Of a stretch of DNA of 64,000 nt, positions 35,641-48,804 are shown piece by piece. The DNA is from Nosema muscidifuracis. Lineage: Eukaryota; Microsporidia; Nosematidae. Made by a program: the position numbers and the translations under genes. Location: the NCBI GenBank assembly GCA_028335825.1, contig JAIOKI010000003.1, positions 744,001 through 808,000 of the forward strand, written 5' to 3'. The notes under the pieces are model-generated. The model was not told the origin of the DNA and searched no databases. It saw only the letters and a program-made list of their open reading frames with translations. The stretch's first letter is position 1. The number at the start of each line of letters is the position of its first letter.

Positions 35641-36073
35641 TATATAACTATCACTATTAATCTAATTAATGTTATCAAAGTTTATTTATATTAAATATTT
35701 GATTATTAATTTATTTAAATTTCTTATAGTAAACTTAAAATATAAAAATTATATTATTTCTTATATAGTAATAACAATCTGCAAATATTTGCTGTATATA
35801 TAATTTAATTAAATGTAACGATTGATATAAAAAATGAGTTACTTAAATATGAAATATAGTTCTTATTTGTTACATAACTATACATTATTTATTAAAAAAA
35901 TATATATAATTTGATCATCATTTTTTTTATTAATAGATTTTCTTATGCTGTATTTTTATGATACACCAAACAATTATAAAATCGAATTATAAATTTATTT
36001 TTTTAATTCATATTTGTTGATTGGTAAATAATAAATTTATTTGCTAATAAATATAGAACTGCAAAATTATTAA
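35641..36073. other. AT-rich spacer
   Basis: Between the Cys-rich pseudogene and the 3' end of the 448-aa gene. No feature seen. Confidence 0.5.
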
Positions 36074-37420
36074 TTAAAGTACTTTATTATCTTCTAATAT
36101 CTTTATTACACATTGCATTGTCATGTTTGACATAAACTTAATTATCATATTGTTGAAGTAACGGTTATAAAATATTCTATTTAATAAGTTGTAATAATCA
36201 TTTGGTTGATTTTCATCTATCAAATTTAAGAATGTTCCATGAATTTCGATATTTTCTCTTAATAAATCTTTTGATTTTATTATATAATAATCTGAAAATA
36301 TTTTTGAAAATATTTTTAAAAATTTTTTCTCATTTCTACTAAAAATATATCTTAAATCTAAAACCAAATTAGGATTTAAACATGCAACCAAATATGATAA
36401 TCTGTCTATTAAAAAATCCTCATTTTCATGTATTAAATAAACTTTACCTTCCTTATAATACATTATTATATGAAATAAAAGTCTAATTAAATAGTTAATA
36501 TTTTTTTTCCTTGTAAGAATGTCAAATAGACATTTGTAGAGTATAATTTTGTCTAAAGGATCTTTAAAAATATTTATACTTTCTATTATACATGAAATTA
36601 TTGTCTCTTTAGATATTTTCTTTTCATAGATTTCTTGATAAACTTCTTCTGTTATTTCATTCAATTTTGTGACATTTCTTTTAGTAAATAAATAAATAGA
36701 TAAATTAAGATTTCTTTTGTACTTATGAAAAATTTGATATAATTCTTTTTTTTGATTAAAGTATGCATAATTCCTTAGGTTTAATTTGCTAAAGTCGAAC
36801 TCCTTAATGAATTTCATATATTTAAATATTAGATCAATATTATCAAGATATTCATTAGAATTATAAAACCCATCAACCTGAAATATGTTGGGTATAAACA
36901 TATGACTCTTCATTATATCTAATAAGATGTCTTTATAAACTTTATAAGATTCATGCTTATAGTTTATTAAATTCGATAAATATTGTAACTGTAAGTTGGT
37001 TTGTTCCATATCATTGTGAAACATACATATAGTCTTATTAAACAAAAAAAATTCGTCTATTGGAAGAATTATTGTGTTATCATGTTTTAAAAGATTAACT
37101 GGTTCTTTCTCATAAGATTGATTTGATTTATTTTTTAAAGTAACAGAATTTTTATCTGCTTTTAAATCAAGATTGTCAATATACTTATTTAAAGATAAAT
37201 AATCTTCGTTTATTCTGCATCTTTCTAATAGCTCATATCGTATAACTGAATTATTTTTATTATGATCTGAAATATCAGTCATAAAATCAGATTTATCTAG
37301 AGGTCCCAAATCAATAGGTATGTAATCTTTACTTGGAAGTATCTCTTTTATTAAACACATTTCATGAGAATTATTCTTTGTACAATTTATTATCAAAAAG
37401 TATAGAGTTTTCAAAAACAT
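36074..37420 (-). CDS. Predicted secreted protein, ~540-aa family, short member
   Basis: A 448-aa protein starting with a hydrophobic stretch (MFLKTLYFLIINC, 1-13) that reads as a signal peptide. The rest is hydrophilic, rich in Asn, Lys, Ile and Tyr, and predicted helical, with no membrane segment. I recognise no domain. Relationship to the 541-aa and 544-aa genes is suggested by the YKVYKDILLDIMK segment (about residues 157-169), which resembles SKLYKDILISIL in the 544-aa protein and EIYITVLKKIL in the 541-aa protein, and by a shared upstream text (ATAAATTTGAA…CCATA-ATG). It is about 95 residues shorter, mostly in the N-terminal half. It lies 2.3 kb downstream of the 541-aa gene on the same strand. 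Its job is unknown. The signal peptide suggests export toward the host. Confidence 0.7.
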   Translation of the reverse strand: MFLKTLYFLIINCTKNNSHEMCLIKEILPSKDYIPIDLGPLDKSDFMTDISDHNKNNSVIRYELLERCRINEDYLSLNKYIDNLDLKADKNSVTLKNKSNQSYEKEPVNLLKHDNTIILPIDEFFLFNKTICMFHNDMEQTNLQLQYLSNLINYKHESYKVYKDILLDIMKSHMFIPNIFQVDGFYNSNEYLDNIDLIFKYMKFIKEFDFSKLNLRNYAYFNQKKELYQIFHKYKRNLNLSIYLFTKRNVTKLNEITEEVYQEIYEKKISKETIISCIIESINIFKDPLDKIILYKCLFDILTRKKNINYLIRLLFHIIMYYKEGKVYLIHENEDFLIDRLSYLVACLNPNLVLDLRYIFSRNEKKFLKIFSKIFSDYYIIKSKDLLRENIEIHGTFLNLIDENQPNDYYNLLNRIFYNRYFNNMIIKFMSNMTMQCVIKILEDNKVL

Positions 37421-38640
37421 TATGGATCTAAAATATTCAAATTTATATAATTTTTTTAAATATTCACTTAATTAAAATATCTTAATTTCTGTCAATAAAC
37501 AAATTCTCATAGCTATGAATTTATTATAATAAAACATTATAATAATACTTTTTTTTATACACGTAATTTTACTAAGATAAATAGAATAAATTTATTCAAT
37601 TTTCATGTATTGTAATGATCAAACAATTATTTAATTACTGATTAACTATTTTTAAATACAATAATAATAAATTATAAATTTTATTATCTTTTATTAATCT
37701 ATATAAAATATAAGAATATGTTTTTAATTAAATAATTTGAATTGATATCAATTTACAAAATAAAATTTTTTATATAAATTAGGATGATATAATAACAAAT
37801 TTACAATATTTATAGATGTAGATAAAATTGGAAAAAATAAAAAAATATGATACCAAAAGCCAGAAAATAGCTCAATTAAAGAAGGAATTTCATATGAGTT
37901 AAAATAAATATAAAATAATATTTCTATGACTAGTAGCTTATTTTATGAATATAGAAGATGGTTAATTTATCATTTAAATAAAAAAATATTTAATATATTA
38001 TTAGTGTAAATAAATACCTTCATGTTACATAAATCAGTAAAATTGTTAGAACTATTTATTTAATAAACAAAATTTTTTTATTTTGATAATTTTTTCTATT
38101 CATCAACAATAAAACATATAAATCAATATTTAATAAATTTATGAATATTTTTGTAAATACTATCATTTTTAATCTAAATTATGTTCTTTGATTTATTTTC
38201 ATTATTAAAAATAATTACAATTAATTTTCATGTTATTTTGAAACTAAATTTATTTATTATAAATAATATTTTCAATATAGATTTTTCTTAAGTTGAATTC
38301 TAAAAATAAGCTTATATCATTGATTTGAAGATTTAATTTATATTATCTTCAATGAAAAAAATTCTATTATTTGTATTATAAAAACTAAATTTTATAAAAT
38401 CTAATTTTAGAAGATGAAACACCATTGAAAACAAAAATTCCAAGAGTTGCGAACTGAAGCGCATTTAAAATAGATGATGACATAATCAAATTTCTTTAAC
38501 AGATATGAAATGCATATGGAAACAGTAATGCAATCAATATTTTTAATATAAAAACATCATTATATTACAACATGGATGATTTTAAACCCTTATAAATAAG
38601 GATGAAACGAAAAAATATGATTACATTTTTAAACTCTCTT
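37421..38640. other. AT-rich intergenic, no gene seen
   Basis: Includes the leader of the 448-aa gene, with ATAAATTTGAATATTTTAGATCCATA just before its ATG. No other feature until the LINE remnant. Confidence 0.5.
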
Positions 38641-38649
38641 CTAGTTTTA

Positions 38650-38990
38650 GCAAAGGCTTGACTAACAGATATAATGTGATTTTTTAATTTAAGAACTGTA
38701 GAAGTAAAGAAAAGACATTAGAATGAACTGATATTAATCATTGAGAATCGCTGTACAAAAATAAGATGAGAATTATATGTATGTAATGACGTGATAAAGA
38801 GTTTTTACATACTTCTTGAACTATATAGAATTAAGATAGGTCTAGACGGATGTGTTCAATCCAGAGTGATTAAGGTGACTCTAGAAGTATAAACATGGTC
38901 AGTTCAGAGACTCAATCTCTGAACTGACCACAAATAGAGCAATTCAAATAATCGGATCCTATCAATTTGGAATAGAAAACTCAAACATGA
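38650..38990 (+). mobile_element. Decayed LINE 3' end, R2-like class
   Basis: A stop-broken plus-strand frame resembles the end of the LINE protein at 22614-23597. The phrase GCVQSRVIKVTLE (about 38835-38880) parallels AYIQSIVLKKTLE there, preceded by similarly spaced Tyr, Val, Asp and Leu positions. Less AT-rich than its surroundings. It appears much older than the 22.6-kb copy. A strong hairpin (38896-38930) sits inside it. Moderate to low confidence because the match is by eye. Confidence 0.38.
38896..38930. repeat. Perfect 15-bp stem with 5-nt loop
   Basis: Arms 38896-38910 and 38916-38930 are perfectly complementary (TGGTCAGTTCAGAGA and its complement) around the loop CTCAA. With roughly half G+C it stands out from the local AT-rich DNA. 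It could be a hairpin RNA, a structural signal of the LINE remnant, or a small inverted duplication. Confidence 0.9.
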
Positions 38991-39675
38991 AGATACCCAA
39001 TATTTTATTTAAATGGTAGATTTATAATAAAATAATGAGACTTTACTTTGTTTTAATAGATATGTTAAATATGTTCTAATATATATCTAGATATTAATCT
39101 TTTATAGTACATATATGTTTATTTATATCGTCAATAACTTATACTATTCTTTTAAACCTCCGATTATTTATATTTTTAAACAAAACTTAACAATAAAATA
39201 TCTTAATGTTTATATTTATACTGACAAAGTGATACTATATTTTCAAAAATAGCATATTAATATCTTAATATCTCATTCTTATTATGACGTTGAATTTCTA
39301 AACTATCTACTACTTAATTATTAATAAAATAGTTAAAGATCCATAATTTTGATTATTAATATGCTTGTTCAATATAGAATTTTATACTAAAAAATTACAT
39401 TATCTAAACATTTATTCTATCTACCAAATTTACTCATTTGAAAGTGTTATATCATCAACCAACATTGTGTATTATTAATATTATATATCAAAATTATTTA
39501 GAGGGTTAAAATTTTATAATAAAAAAAGATTACAATCATCTTATAATTATAGAGAGGTTAATCAATAAAAGAGATTATACATTCACAAAATAAATTAAAT
39601 TTAAGACTATTAATTACTATAAAATTAGAATTTATATGTATAGAGTTTAAAATATAAAATTAACGTTTTAATAAA
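38991..39675. other. AT-rich intergenic, no gene seen
   Basis: Downstream of the 541-aa gene. No feature supported. Confidence 0.5.
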
Positions 39676-41301
39676 TTAATCGTTGTTATCACTCGTTAAT
39701 ATTTCTTCGTAAAATGTTTGAAGATATTTTTTCTCAAAATTACCTTCTGAGTATTTCAAAATCAAATCTTCATCAACTATTGATTTATCACTTATCAATT
39801 GAGAAATAAATAGAATCATTCTAGAAGGATGATCTAAAATGAAATTCTGATTTCTGTAAATAGGTTTATAATAAACTTCTTCAATAAAAATATTTAACTT
39901 TGTCATTATTGAGTAATCTTTGTTATCTGATAAATTCATTTTTTCTTTAACAGAAGCAATTGATAAAATCTGATTGAACTCTTTGAAAAAATTTAATTCA
40001 TCATTCGGATTATTTGCAATATCACATAATTCAGAAAAGAGCAGAGTATTATATAAAGTGAATCTAATACTATAATAATGAGAATTTATCTGATTAGTAA
40101 TATCTTTAATATCAATATTAGCACTATTTTGATAATACAAATAATCCTTAAACTGAGATTTGGTAATTATAGCTAAACTATATAGAATGTTAATTAGAAT
40201 TATTCCCTTGTATGAATCTTTATTGTTCAATATTTTTTTTAAGACTGTTATATATATTTCACTTCCTTTTAATGCATTCATTAGTCTATTTATATCCAAT
40301 AAAGTTTCCCTATCCATTCCAGTAACTATTGAGTAATAATTTTTTATCCCTTCAAATTGATCTTTCGTTATAGTTAGACATTCAAGATTTTTATCAACTG
40401 ATATTTCTTCATCATATAAATAACATATTGAATTCCAAATTATATTTTTTTCATTTATTTTCAAATCTATTTTTCTTGTTAACCTAATATTTTCGAATTC
40501 CATATTTTTTCTTTTAAAAATAAAATTGTCAGTAGCTTTATCAATTATTTTCAAAATCAAATCTATTTTTAACAATTCAAAGTTGAAATTTTTAACAAAT
40601 TTCAATAATGCATTTGCATCTTCTTCTGAAATAATATTATTTTTGATATAAAAATATCGAAAATATTCAGTTAAGTCAAAAGATCCTATACAAAATGTAA
40701 AAAAATATAACAGATTTTTTTCTCCGAATAAAACGAGGTTAAATAATTGTTTATCATTATTTTTAAAAAAAAAATCTATGTATTCTATTTTTTTCTCAAA
40801 CGTACATGATGCAAATTTTAAATCATTTCTAATAATAGATTTATAATTCAGATAGTCTCTTTTACTTTCGTCATAGTTTTCGATCATGCAAGTATAAGAT
40901 GATAGATTTTTCAAAAATTCATAAAGATACATCTCATTCTTATATAAATTATCATTTTCTACTATAAAAATATATTTTATTTCTCTATCTCCAAAAGAAT
41001 ACAACTGTTGAATTATTTTAGCTTTTAAGGAATCTTTAAGATTTAGATCCTCATCTACATGTTCATCCAACTTAATAATAATTGGGTTAGTTATTCCATG
41101 AAGCTTATCAAATTTTTCTATTACTAATTCTGAACGATCTAATATGACTATATGAATTATATAATTTTCGTCTAAATCTAAGCATGTATAATCTCTTGTA
41201 TTCAACTTATCCTGAATCTTCTCTAATAGCTGATTTTGAATATTATAATGTATTTTAAGTAATTCTGAAAATACTAAAGTAAAAAGTAAAAACAATTTCA
41301 T
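39676..41301 (-). CDS. Predicted secreted protein, ~540-aa family
   Basis: A 541-aa protein with an N-terminal signal peptide (MKLFLLFTLVFSELL, 1-15), no later membrane segment, and a hydrophilic, probably helical body. It is a divergent homologue of the 544-aa protein at 56457-58091. Both carry LDE…LKDxLKxK, then a YxFxD…FIVxN segment, then KNLSxY (about residues 79-135 here), with the same spacing and nearly the same total length. No known domain is recognised and no catalytic motif is evident. The family appears lineage-specific and exported, possibly host-facing. ACTCCTT meets the ATG on the minus strand behind a T run, the same promoter style as other members. The next gene on this strand is the shorter relative at 36074-37420, so 36-41 kb is a small family cluster. 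Intact. Confidence 0.75.
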   Translation of the reverse strand: MKLFLLFTLVFSELLKIHYNIQNQLLEKIQDKLNTRDYTCLDLDENYIIHIVILDRSELVIEKFDKLHGITNPIIIKLDEHVDEDLNLKDSLKAKIIQQLYSFGDREIKYIFIVENDNLYKNEMYLYEFLKNLSSYTCMIENYDESKRDYLNYKSIIRNDLKFASCTFEKKIEYIDFFFKNNDKQLFNLVLFGEKNLLYFFTFCIGSFDLTEYFRYFYIKNNIISEEDANALLKFVKNFNFELLKIDLILKIIDKATDNFIFKRKNMEFENIRLTRKIDLKINEKNIIWNSICYLYDEEISVDKNLECLTITKDQFEGIKNYYSIVTGMDRETLLDINRLMNALKGSEIYITVLKKILNNKDSYKGIILINILYSLAIITKSQFKDYLYYQNSANIDIKDITNQINSHYYSIRFTLYNTLLFSELCDIANNPNDELNFFKEFNQILSIASVKEKMNLSDNKDYSIMTKLNIFIEEVYYKPIYRNQNFILDHPSRMILFISQLISDKSIVDEDLILKYSEGNFEKKYLQTFYEEILTSDNND

Positions 41302-43680
41302 AAGGAGTAAAATTTTTTTGTTTAAATATTTTTAATTTAAATTAAAAATTATTCATAGAAATTTAATTAAAATACTACATAGAAAACATTGAAACAAATA
41401 ATAGTATAAATAGAAAATTAGATCAATATAAATTAATTAATTAATTAAAAAAAAAATTCGTTTTTTGAGCAACGTTTATATGTTTACAAAATATAAATTA
41501 AAAACAATTTCAACAATAATTTATTTTCTTTGGAAATTATATTAATAAGATAGTGACCATATAATCTTATTTAAAATATATAAAAGAACACGTTTTTTTT
41601 AATTTATTTTTTAATTTATTTGAAGATAAATTTGACATATTTTATGAAATTAAAAAAAAGTTTGTTTAATATTTTAAATGGGCTCTTTTAGATTTTATAA
41701 ATTCTAAACCTGTTTACACTAATCTTTAGTCTTAGACTTTATTTATAGTTAGTTTTTTAGTTACATTAAGTTTGCAATATTATTAATTTTTTAAATTATA
41801 CTGAAAAAAGGAGACTTAGATAGCTAATATATAAATTTTTTTTCAAGTTATCTAAACAAAATAATTAAAATATTTATGAATATTATCTTATTGAATTATA
41901 ATTTTTAAAAAAGTTTTCTTATACTTTGGATAAATTAAGAGAAATAAATAATAAAGACATGGCGTAATAAAATTTATTTTTTTTATTTAATAAAACTTAT
42001 GCAATCGCTTATAACTGTAACAATATGTTGAAGAATCTTCTTATCATTTTCTTGGTCTTATGATTTGAGTGTGTCTAATACAATTTTATCAATCTTTTTC
42101 ATTCTTCTGAGATCTTTCATCTATGTATAATTATTATTTAATACAATGACAATTTTAGTAGTTAAGTAGATTAGAGACTATTTAAGAAAAGTATCTTTAA
42201 ATGTGTCAATTATTAAATTTAATAGTGTATTATCTTGGAACATATTTGTCTTGATCATATTAGTTATTATAAATTTATAACATATTTAATAGTAAGTAAA
42301 TATAATTGAGTTAACTTTAACGTCTGTCAGAGATATCTAGTGACACTTTAAACATTCAATAAAAAAAATAAAATTCTCTTTGAATATTTTCTTTATGTAT
42401 GTCTAATATTAATTGTGAAAGTTATTAATAGTAGACTGTATAGATACTTTCTAAGTTTTCATAGAGCCTTTGCTAATTTTGTCTTTTTAAATATAAAAGA
42501 ATGAACAAATCAATTTATAAAACTTTTCAATGTACTTTTTATCAAAATTCTTAGATACGTTATAATTATATTAATAAAAATAATATTTCTTCTAGAATAG
42601 ATACAATATCAATTTATATAAATTAAGAAATTTTATTTGAAAACACGACTTATGTTTTCTGTATCAACCTCTTCTATCATTCCATTTATATCGTTGAGCT
42701 TATTTAGTTTTTCTGTATGATCTGAAGCAGTGCCGATAATATATTTTTACTTCATATATAAAATAAATAATAATTGATGTAAAAGTTAACAATTTTCTTT
42801 TTCTAAATCAAACACATAATAAAAGAAATTTCTTAGATTTTTCAACTATGAGATAAATATTTTTTGAAGTTTTGACCTTGAATTAATTAAAATATAAATT
42901 ATCAAATTAAAAAAATTATTTGTCTCATTTACATGTAATCAATCACTAGAGACTATTATGATTAATTAGTTCTTGATGAGTCATAACGATCTAATTCATT
43001 TTCTGACAAATAGTTACTACGACATAAATAAATACTAAGTCAATAAGTATTTCATTATTTTTATTAATTGTATATAAATATGTTAAAACTTATAAGAAAT
43101 ATTATTTATGTATTCTTATAATGGTTATTATATCTAAATGTTTTCTTCCTTATATGTTAAAATATTTTAAAAAAATCAATAAATAAACATTAAATTAGAG
43201 ATAAATACAATTGATATTTATGTTTATTGCTTTTTTAATAATATTAATTTTACATAATTATAATCATAACTTTCATTAGAACAAGAGAAATATTGAAATC
43301 CAATATATATTAGTATAAATATTGTTTCAATGAAAAATATGTACTAGTTAATGAGAAAAAAGTTGATATAAAAATTTTTATTTGTATGAATATAAATATG
43401 TTTTGTTGTGAGTATAAAAAATTTTTAAATAAATCCCTAATTTTGGTAATCTCAATATAAATTAGAAAAATGATAACATACATAAATACATCTATATCAA
43501 GATAAAAAATTATATGAATTATGAAAATGTTATCTACAATCTCTCTTAAAGAAGATAAATCAATGCTTGTGAATTCAAATAATGAGATTGAACTAAATAT
43601 CATAGACCTTTAAAGTTATCTAAACAAAACATTTACTGGAAGATATTTACAAATTAAATAATACCCTATGAAATATTAAG
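41302..43680. other. AT-rich intergenic, no gene seen
   Basis: Starts with the ATTTTTT…ACTCCTT leader of the 541-aa gene. The remainder is stop-laden. The approach to 43.3-43.7 kb becomes slightly more coding-like and may belong to the following Gypsy-like relic. Confidence 0.45.
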
Positions 43681-43689
43681 TTATTCAAT

Positions 43690-45560
43690 TATGAGGATGA
43701 AGGTAGATAGAGAAAGAGCAAAAGCATAAAGTGTCAATTTTTTAATATTATTAGAAATTTGAAAAAAAAGAAAAGTTAATGATTTTAAAAAATTGAAAGA
43801 CGTTAACTTTGTTATAATAGAAAAACAAAAATTAAGAAGAATAGCTCAGTAGCAGGTGTATAGTGGACAAAGAATATTACAACAGGTAATCTAATTATAA
43901 AGTAAGAAATGGTAATATTATTTTGGTGGACATGAAGAGAGGATAAATACGAAACTTCTAGTCTTGTTCAACTTTCAGACATAAATATCATAAACATGAG
44001 GGTAAGTTAGTAAGATACATTTGCCTTAGTTAATTTTATGATGGAATACAATGTTAGAATATAAAGGATTGATATATTAAACATAATAAAAGATATAATT
44101 AGTGTTTTAGAAAATCAAAAAGTGATGATAAAGTCATACAAAGAAAAAGGAATACTAGTTTACTCATGAAGTTGTTACAAATATAACACATAAAATTCTT
44201 ATATGTATGAGGAAGGGTCTAGTTAAATCATAACATCAAGCTTGTAGAGACATGAGACTTACTCTAAATCATATTTAATAAATGAGTCATAATATGAAAA
44301 ATTAGAAATATTTTACAACTGTTTATCTTTATAAAACACCATTCAATTTCAAGAATAAGTTGGATGAATGAAAATTAATGCTAATAATAATAAAGATTTA
44401 TATACTATTATTTAAGTGTGTAAACAATATAATATATAAAGAAATTGGAAAATCGAATGATGTAATATTTCAGAGAATAATGAATATATTGATAGATAAA
44501 GGATTAATATTAAAAAAGAAGATTAGAAGTTAAAAAGCAAGAAGTAGAGTTTTATGGAATCTTAATTTTACAGACAAAATTAAAAAATCGAAGAAGTAAG
44601 AAGATTGTATCGTGTATTAGAATAGTAAATTTATAAAGGACTGTTTTTCATAATTGAGCCTATACTTAACATGACATAAAAAGATGTAAAATATAAATAA
44701 ATAGAGAAATACATAATTTACTTTATTAGATTGAAATGAATACTACTAATTGATTTAATCCTAAAAACACAGACATTATGAATGATTTTATTCTCGAAAC
44801 TAATGCATTAAGTAATGTTTTTTGAATAATTTTTAGACAAATACAATACAGAAACATATATGATAAATTAAGGATCTAAAAAAACTATAATCATTGAGAA
44901 AGAAATATTATCAAATTTATAAAATATATGATAATTTAGATACTTATATTAAGAAACAATACAAAAATAGAAAATGTGATGTTTTGAGTAGAACAAGACA
45001 TTATAATGAAAATAAAGACATGATCAAAAAAAGATAATTATATCTAACATTTAAATATGGTTAATCGAGGATAGAAAACAGTACATGACAATCTAAAGTC
45101 ATTATATGAATATAATATTGAAGTAATGTAAAGACGTGTAAATTATACAAACTTATTGGAGTTAAAGAACAAAACATATTCAAGATGAAATATCGAAGAA
45201 GTAGTTTCATATGACAAATGAAGAAAATTAATCACTTATAAATGAATGTATTTTAGATATTAGAAAGATATAAAAATGAATAAATATAAACTAATAAGTT
45301 TGTTATTCAAACCTAACCTAAAAAATAAGAAGTTCCAAAAGAACATAACAATAAGGTGTAGTTCATATTCAGATATATTAGATGAACCAATGATTTAAGT
45401 CTGAGATAATAAAAAAATTAAAATGAGTACATGAAGATATAATTTAAGAATTAGTTAGATGATATGCTGTATGTGATATAGAATTCATACAAAATAAAAA
45501 ATAGAATTAATTCAATAGATATAGTTCTATAAGCTCGATATTTAGATCCATACATTATTA
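43690..45560 (+). mobile_element. Broken Ty3/Gypsy-like LTR retrotransposon relic
   Basis: Purine-rich on the plus strand. Short stretches recall, in order, the end of reverse transcriptase (about 44.4-44.7 kb), RNase H (about 44.8-45.0 kb) and the region before integrase. An old fossil with many breaks. Terminal repeats were not found. Family call rests on the order and wording of several short segments. Confidence 0.55.
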
Positions 45561-47002
45561 GAATATAATGAACAAATTAAAAGTACTCAGACCAACTTAT
45601 CTTTATCTAGTTTATATATGTTTAATTCCCTGAGAGTATAATAAATAACCATTGGTTTTGGTAATCTCAAAAAGTTAACTATTTTAAATCTTTTAATGAA
45701 TAAGCAGTCGATTTAATGATAAACAACTGTCACATTAGAATTTGTGTGGTATTATCTCATAAAATAACTATTTTATTTTTCTAATCAAAGTCTAATATTT
45801 AACATAAAGAAATATAAATATATTTATTATTGATGACATCTTAAAGAAGAATATGTCACTTAATACTTATATTTACTCCTTAAAATATATGACTTTTTGA
45901 CAAATAAATATTTCTTATCTTCTACATATATTCTTCAATAAGATAGATTATCATCAATTATTATTACACTATTCAAAATATGAATGTATTTTTTATTAAT
46001 TATCTACTTTAAGATATTCATCATACATTTATTTTTTATAGAATTTATTATTTAGAATATATTTGTATGTAGGATAGAAATTATCACATTATATAATGGA
46101 AGAGTCTAAAAAGAAGAAGATTTATTTATGTATGAAATAAAAATAGAGAAATACTTCAAATAGTAAAGAATATGTAAACATAATAAAATGTGAATATATA
46201 CTTATAAAAATATGTGACCATATAAACATAATAAAATAATGCGAATTTATCATTTTAATATAATGACAAGATATGAACATAAAATGCGAATTCATAAATA
46301 TTAATTAATTAAGTATATTTATTGAAATTATAATTCATACATTAACTATTTCACTATCACACACATTTTAAGACCTTTCTCAGGTATAAGTTTATTATAT
46401 ATTAGAATTGTATAAGAGAATTAGAAGGAATAATATCTGTACAAAAATTTATATCACATAGATAGACAATACCAATGAGTATAAAATATAAATCTTAATC
46501 TCTAAATTTATAGAAATATAGACTACTATAGATAAACTTATAATACTTAATACTCATACATTTATATATACAAATTATACATCTAAAAATTGATAACATG
46601 ATTCATGTAATCAAAATAATCTAGTCAAGAAGAACTTTAAGATAGTATTTGTCAATTTGAGAGATCTTTAAATATTTTAGTTTTAACTTATCTAATAGTA
46701 AGGATAAAAAATATTCTAAATATTTCTAATTGAGGGTAAATAATATGTAAAATTATTTGTAAAAAAACTTGTATTTTTCTATAACTTTCTTAAATTGCTG
46801 CTTTTTAATTTATATTAACATACTAAATGTTAAATTAATAATTGTAGGGTGAAGAAATTCAATAACTATAAATATTACAATATAAACAAATCTTAAGTAA
46901 ATTTTTAGTTCTAATTAATCTTCTGATAAAATAAAATGAATTTATCAATATAAAATCAAAAAAAATTTATTTAATATAAAATAAAATTTTTAATCCTTCT
47001 AA
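45561..47002. other. AT-rich intergenic, no gene seen
   Basis: No open frame of note. Ends with the leader of the small membrane protein gene (AAATTTTTAATCCTTCTAA). Confidence 0.5.
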
Positions 47003-47359
47003 ATGCTATTATTATATTTACTACTATCATATTCTCTCGATGATATTCTTATAATAGATTTAGATGATGGATCAATAAACAAAAAAATAAAAGAAACTTG
47101 TAAATACAGATCTGACAATGATAATTCAGAAATTTTAAATAATTTAAAATACATAACAAAGTATGTTATAATTTTTTACATATTGTCATCAATATTTATT
47201 TTAGTTTTATCAGGAGTTTATGATTATTTTTTTGGGACTTCAGTTTTTATATTCACCTTTGTACTTTTATTATTATTACTATTATTATCATTATTTATAT
47301 GTTCATTATTTCTAATTATATTTTTAGAAATAAGAAAATGCAGGAATAATTTGAATTGA
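47003..47359 (+). CDS. Small membrane protein, unknown
   Basis: A 118-aa protein with a short hydrophobic N-terminus (1-12, possible signal peptide), a charged segment (16-45) and two strongly hydrophobic stretches (about 49-68 and 78-109, the second Leu-rich and long enough for a bent or paired helix), ending in a short basic tail. I recognise no family. The leader AAAATTTTTAATCCTTCTAA resembles those of the ~540-aa secreted genes, which suggests it belongs to the same expression class and supports it being real and not a chance frame. Hydrophobic frames arise easily in AT-rich DNA, so the gene call is only moderate. Confidence 0.55.
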   Translation: MLLLYLLLSYSLDDILIIDLDDGSINKKIKETCKYRSDNDNSEILNNLKYITKYVIIFYILSSIFILVLSGVYDYFFGTSVFIFTFVLLLLLLLLSLFICSLFLIIFLEIRKCRNNLN

Positions 47360-48804
47360 AAAATAAAAGAGATAATTTCATTTTTATACTTATATTATCT
47401 GATAAATATTAGAGATTTATTTTTAATTATTATATTTTTGAATATCATTTCTACGCCATATTTTTATTCTAATTCATCTCTATAGACTTAAATCATGGAA
47501 GTATGAATATTATCATTAAGATACATCTTATATTATAAAACATATTTGTTTGAAGATTAAAATATATAAGTATTAATATGAGACTTTTTATACCGTAATG
47601 GAATAAATTAATTTAATCATCAAGAAATTTATAAATAAAAATTTTAAAATAATTTATTATTTTACCCCATGTAAAAGAAATTAAATTAAAAGATAATAAT
47701 AATATAAATTAAAATGTATTAACTTATCATACATGAATATCTATTATAATAATACTATTTAGTATTCTAAGATTGATCTCTTATGAATTAATAAAAATTT
47801 TATATTTTCTGACTTTATGATTTAATTGATAAAATTTAATCACTATCTTTTATCTAAATGATACTACCATATTATAATTATAAATATAGAAAAGTAAGAA
47901 TAATATTTTATGGGTTAAAAATTAGAAAAAAATAATGTTTCTTTAACATCTTTATATTTCCATATATGTGATATATATTTTACTCCCTTAAAATTTAATA
48001 ATATTATATAATTATTATATTTATAATGAGGAGTGAGTCGATTCAGAAAAAATATTAACAATATAGAAATAATGAATTAAAAAAATATATTTAATGTTAT
48101 TGAATATTCATTCATTCTGCTAATATCTTTATAATACCTAAAACTCTAATTCTTAAGATCACCATTCCTATCTCACTAGATTTATTTTACCTGTTAACAA
48201 TAATCTTAATAGAGATAGAATAAAGTAAGTAAATTTTAATGAGTTTATAAAGTTATCAGTATTTCTTCTATTCTTAAAATCTCAAGATTATTATAAATAT
48301 CTCCACTTCTTCTTCTACGACTATATCATTAATCTGATACAAGTCATCATCATAGATTGATGTTTACTTGCTTGATTCCAAGGGTCTCACATGTTTTTTT
48401 ATTAATCTTCCATATCTTAGAATATATCTCTAATCACTCAATTTTATCTTGGTTTTATTTGATGTATTCTAAATTATTATCCATGGGATCTAAAAAGTTG
48501 TCTTTTTTATGTTATGGGTCTAAAAAATAATTTTATGGTTAGATTAATAAGATAGAGAAGTCTTTTTTCAACCTCATATATATTATTAATTAATTAATAA
48601 AATGAATCATTAAGAATAAATTAAAATAACATAAATAAAAAAATATATTAAAAAAGTATTATATAAATAATTTAATATTTTTCCTTAAAGATATAAATTA
48701 GATGATAGTAAAACTATTCAGAATATTTATTAAATCATTTTTGTTTACCATATTATTATCATGATTTTGGAAATATCTTTAAATTGTATATATATGTGTA
48801 TAAT
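47360..48804. other. AT-rich intergenic with orphan CCCC box
   Basis: No gene. TTATTATTTTACCCC at 47654-47668 is followed by ATG and immediately TAA (47669-47674), a promoter-like block in front of a dead start. Confidence 0.45.

Noticed and set aside
38820-38885. tRNA-like TTCAATCC text
   Set aside because: No acceptor, D or anticodon arm could be fitted; explained by the LINE remnant.
43310-43603. 97-codon minus-strand frame rich in Ile, Phe and Ser
   Set aside because: Composition typical of chance frames in AT-rich DNA, with no promoter box.
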